From Naasia sp. (GTDB taxonomy: Bacteria > Actinomycetota > Actinomycetes > Actinomycetales > Microbacteriaceae): a stretch of 64,000 nucleotides of DNA. The translations under genes were made by a program, and so were the position numbers. The stretch lies in the NCBI RefSeq assembly GCF_025465545.1, contig NZ_JAODMK010000016.1:1-64000 (forward strand), read 5' to 3'. The notes under the pieces were generated by a model, which did no database searches, had not been told where the DNA came from, and was given only the letters and a program-made list of their open reading frames with translations. Of this stretch, positions 63,691 to 64,000 are shown piece after piece (position 1 is the first letter of the stretch; each line of letters begins with the position of its first letter).

Positions 63691-64000
63691 GTGGGCATAC
63701 TCGACAACTTCGAAAGAGGTCTCGAGCGCGCGGTCAACGGCGCCTTCGCCAGGACGTTCAAATCGGGCCTTCAGCCGATCGAGATCACCGCGGCGCTGCG
63801 CAAAGAACTGGACACCCATGCGGCGATCGTGGCGCGCGACCGCATCCTGGTACCCAACCGCTTCACGGTGCGGCTCGCGCCGGGCGACCACGAGCGGATG
63901 ACCGCGATCGGCTCCAGCCTCACCGACGAGCTCACCTCGCTCGTGCAGCAGCACGCCCGTTCGCAGGGCTACCAGTTCGCGGGCCCGATCAGCATCACGC
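63691..64000 (+). CDS. fhaA: FhaA-like protein (DUF3662 domain), cut by window edge
   Basis: First 103 codons only. GTG 63691 follows CGGAAGG by 10 nt. The sequence 'GILDNFERGLERAVNGAFARTFKSGLQP', 'EITAALRKELD' and 'RILVPNRFTVRLAPGDHERM' is the DUF3662 N-terminal domain of FhaA, which normally ends in an FHA phosphothreonine-binding domain outside this window. FhaA works with PknB-type kinases and MviN in wall synthesis and cell division; fhaB, pstP, rodA, pbpA and pknA/B usually follow. Confidence 0.9.
   Translation, partial: MGILDNFERGLERAVNGAFARTFKSGLQPIEITAALRKELDTHAAIVARDRILVPNRFTVRLAPGDHERMTAIGSSLTDELTSLVQQHARSQGYQFAGPISIT

Noticed and set aside
1-64000. CRISPR arrays, insertion sequences, toxin-antitoxin pairs
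   Set aside because: No regular spaced repeats, no transposase-like proteins and no recognisable toxin/antitoxin pair were found.

Overview
This 64-kb window is high-GC chromosomal DNA from an actinobacterium, most likely a member of the Microbacteriaceae (Rathayibacter/Leifsonia/Clavibacter-like). The evidence is the very high GC content, NucS in place of MutS/MutL-type repair, a complete coproporphyrin-type heme pathway, a circularly permuted ATP-grasp/alpha-E/transglutaminase triad, and the tRNA-Leu(CAG)-fhaA junction. The genus is an inference. I see no insertion sequences, prophage genes, CRISPR array or intact integrated element; most of the window is dense core and semi-core genome.

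Layout. 1-4 kb: the tail of a TetR regulator, an autoregulated LysR gene, a 73-aa gene, and a solitary L-arabinose isomerase. 4-10.8 kb: tRNA-Arg and tRNA-Ser, an LCP cell-wall ligase, a small secreted protein, a MarR-controlled reductase/extradiol-dioxygenase operon with a 39-bp palindromic operator, an MBL hydrolase, small proteins, and tRNA-Ser(TGA) with a duplicated 3' end. 10.8-18.7 kb: housekeeping metabolism (serS, HAD phosphatase, diacylglycerol kinase, pheA, pgm) and two wall-active lipoproteins. 18.7-25.7 kb: LacI regulator, GNAT, lipoate ligase, lipase, and the ATP-grasp/alpha-E/transglutaminase operon. 25.8-36.9 kb: a FadR-lldD lactate operon, Lrp and GntR regulators, putA, nucleoside hydrolase, FAD oxidase, AlkA-like glycosylase and an AcuI-like reductase. 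36.9-49 kb: the whole heme pathway from glutamyl-tRNA to coproheme decarboxylation (hemA; hemE-hemY; hemQ-hemH-hemC-hemD-hemB-hemL), interrupted by three small envelope genes. 49-56 kb: a cytosolic class-A beta-lactamase homologue, an M13 peptidase, an MFS transporter, nucS, a HAD phosphatase and a monooxygenase. 56.3-61.2 kb: a five-gene operon (folE, FAD-dependent reductase, folP-like, RibD/DHFR-like reductase, transaldolase) divergent from a cysteine-rich SufR-like regulator and followed by a FetB-like permease. 62-64 kb: an ice-binding protein with a LAETG sorting signal, tRNA-Leu and the start of fhaA.

The most system-like unannotated unit is the folE-folP2-type operon. It combines pterin-forming, DHPS-like and DHFR-like activities with a flavoprotein and a transaldolase under a probable Fe-S/redox-sensing repressor, and it lacks folB and folK. 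A second general feature is promoter architecture: about seventeen genes on both strands have a -10-like hexamer ending exactly 6-7 nt before the start codon with no ribosome-binding site. This indicates widespread leaderless transcription and settles several start codons.
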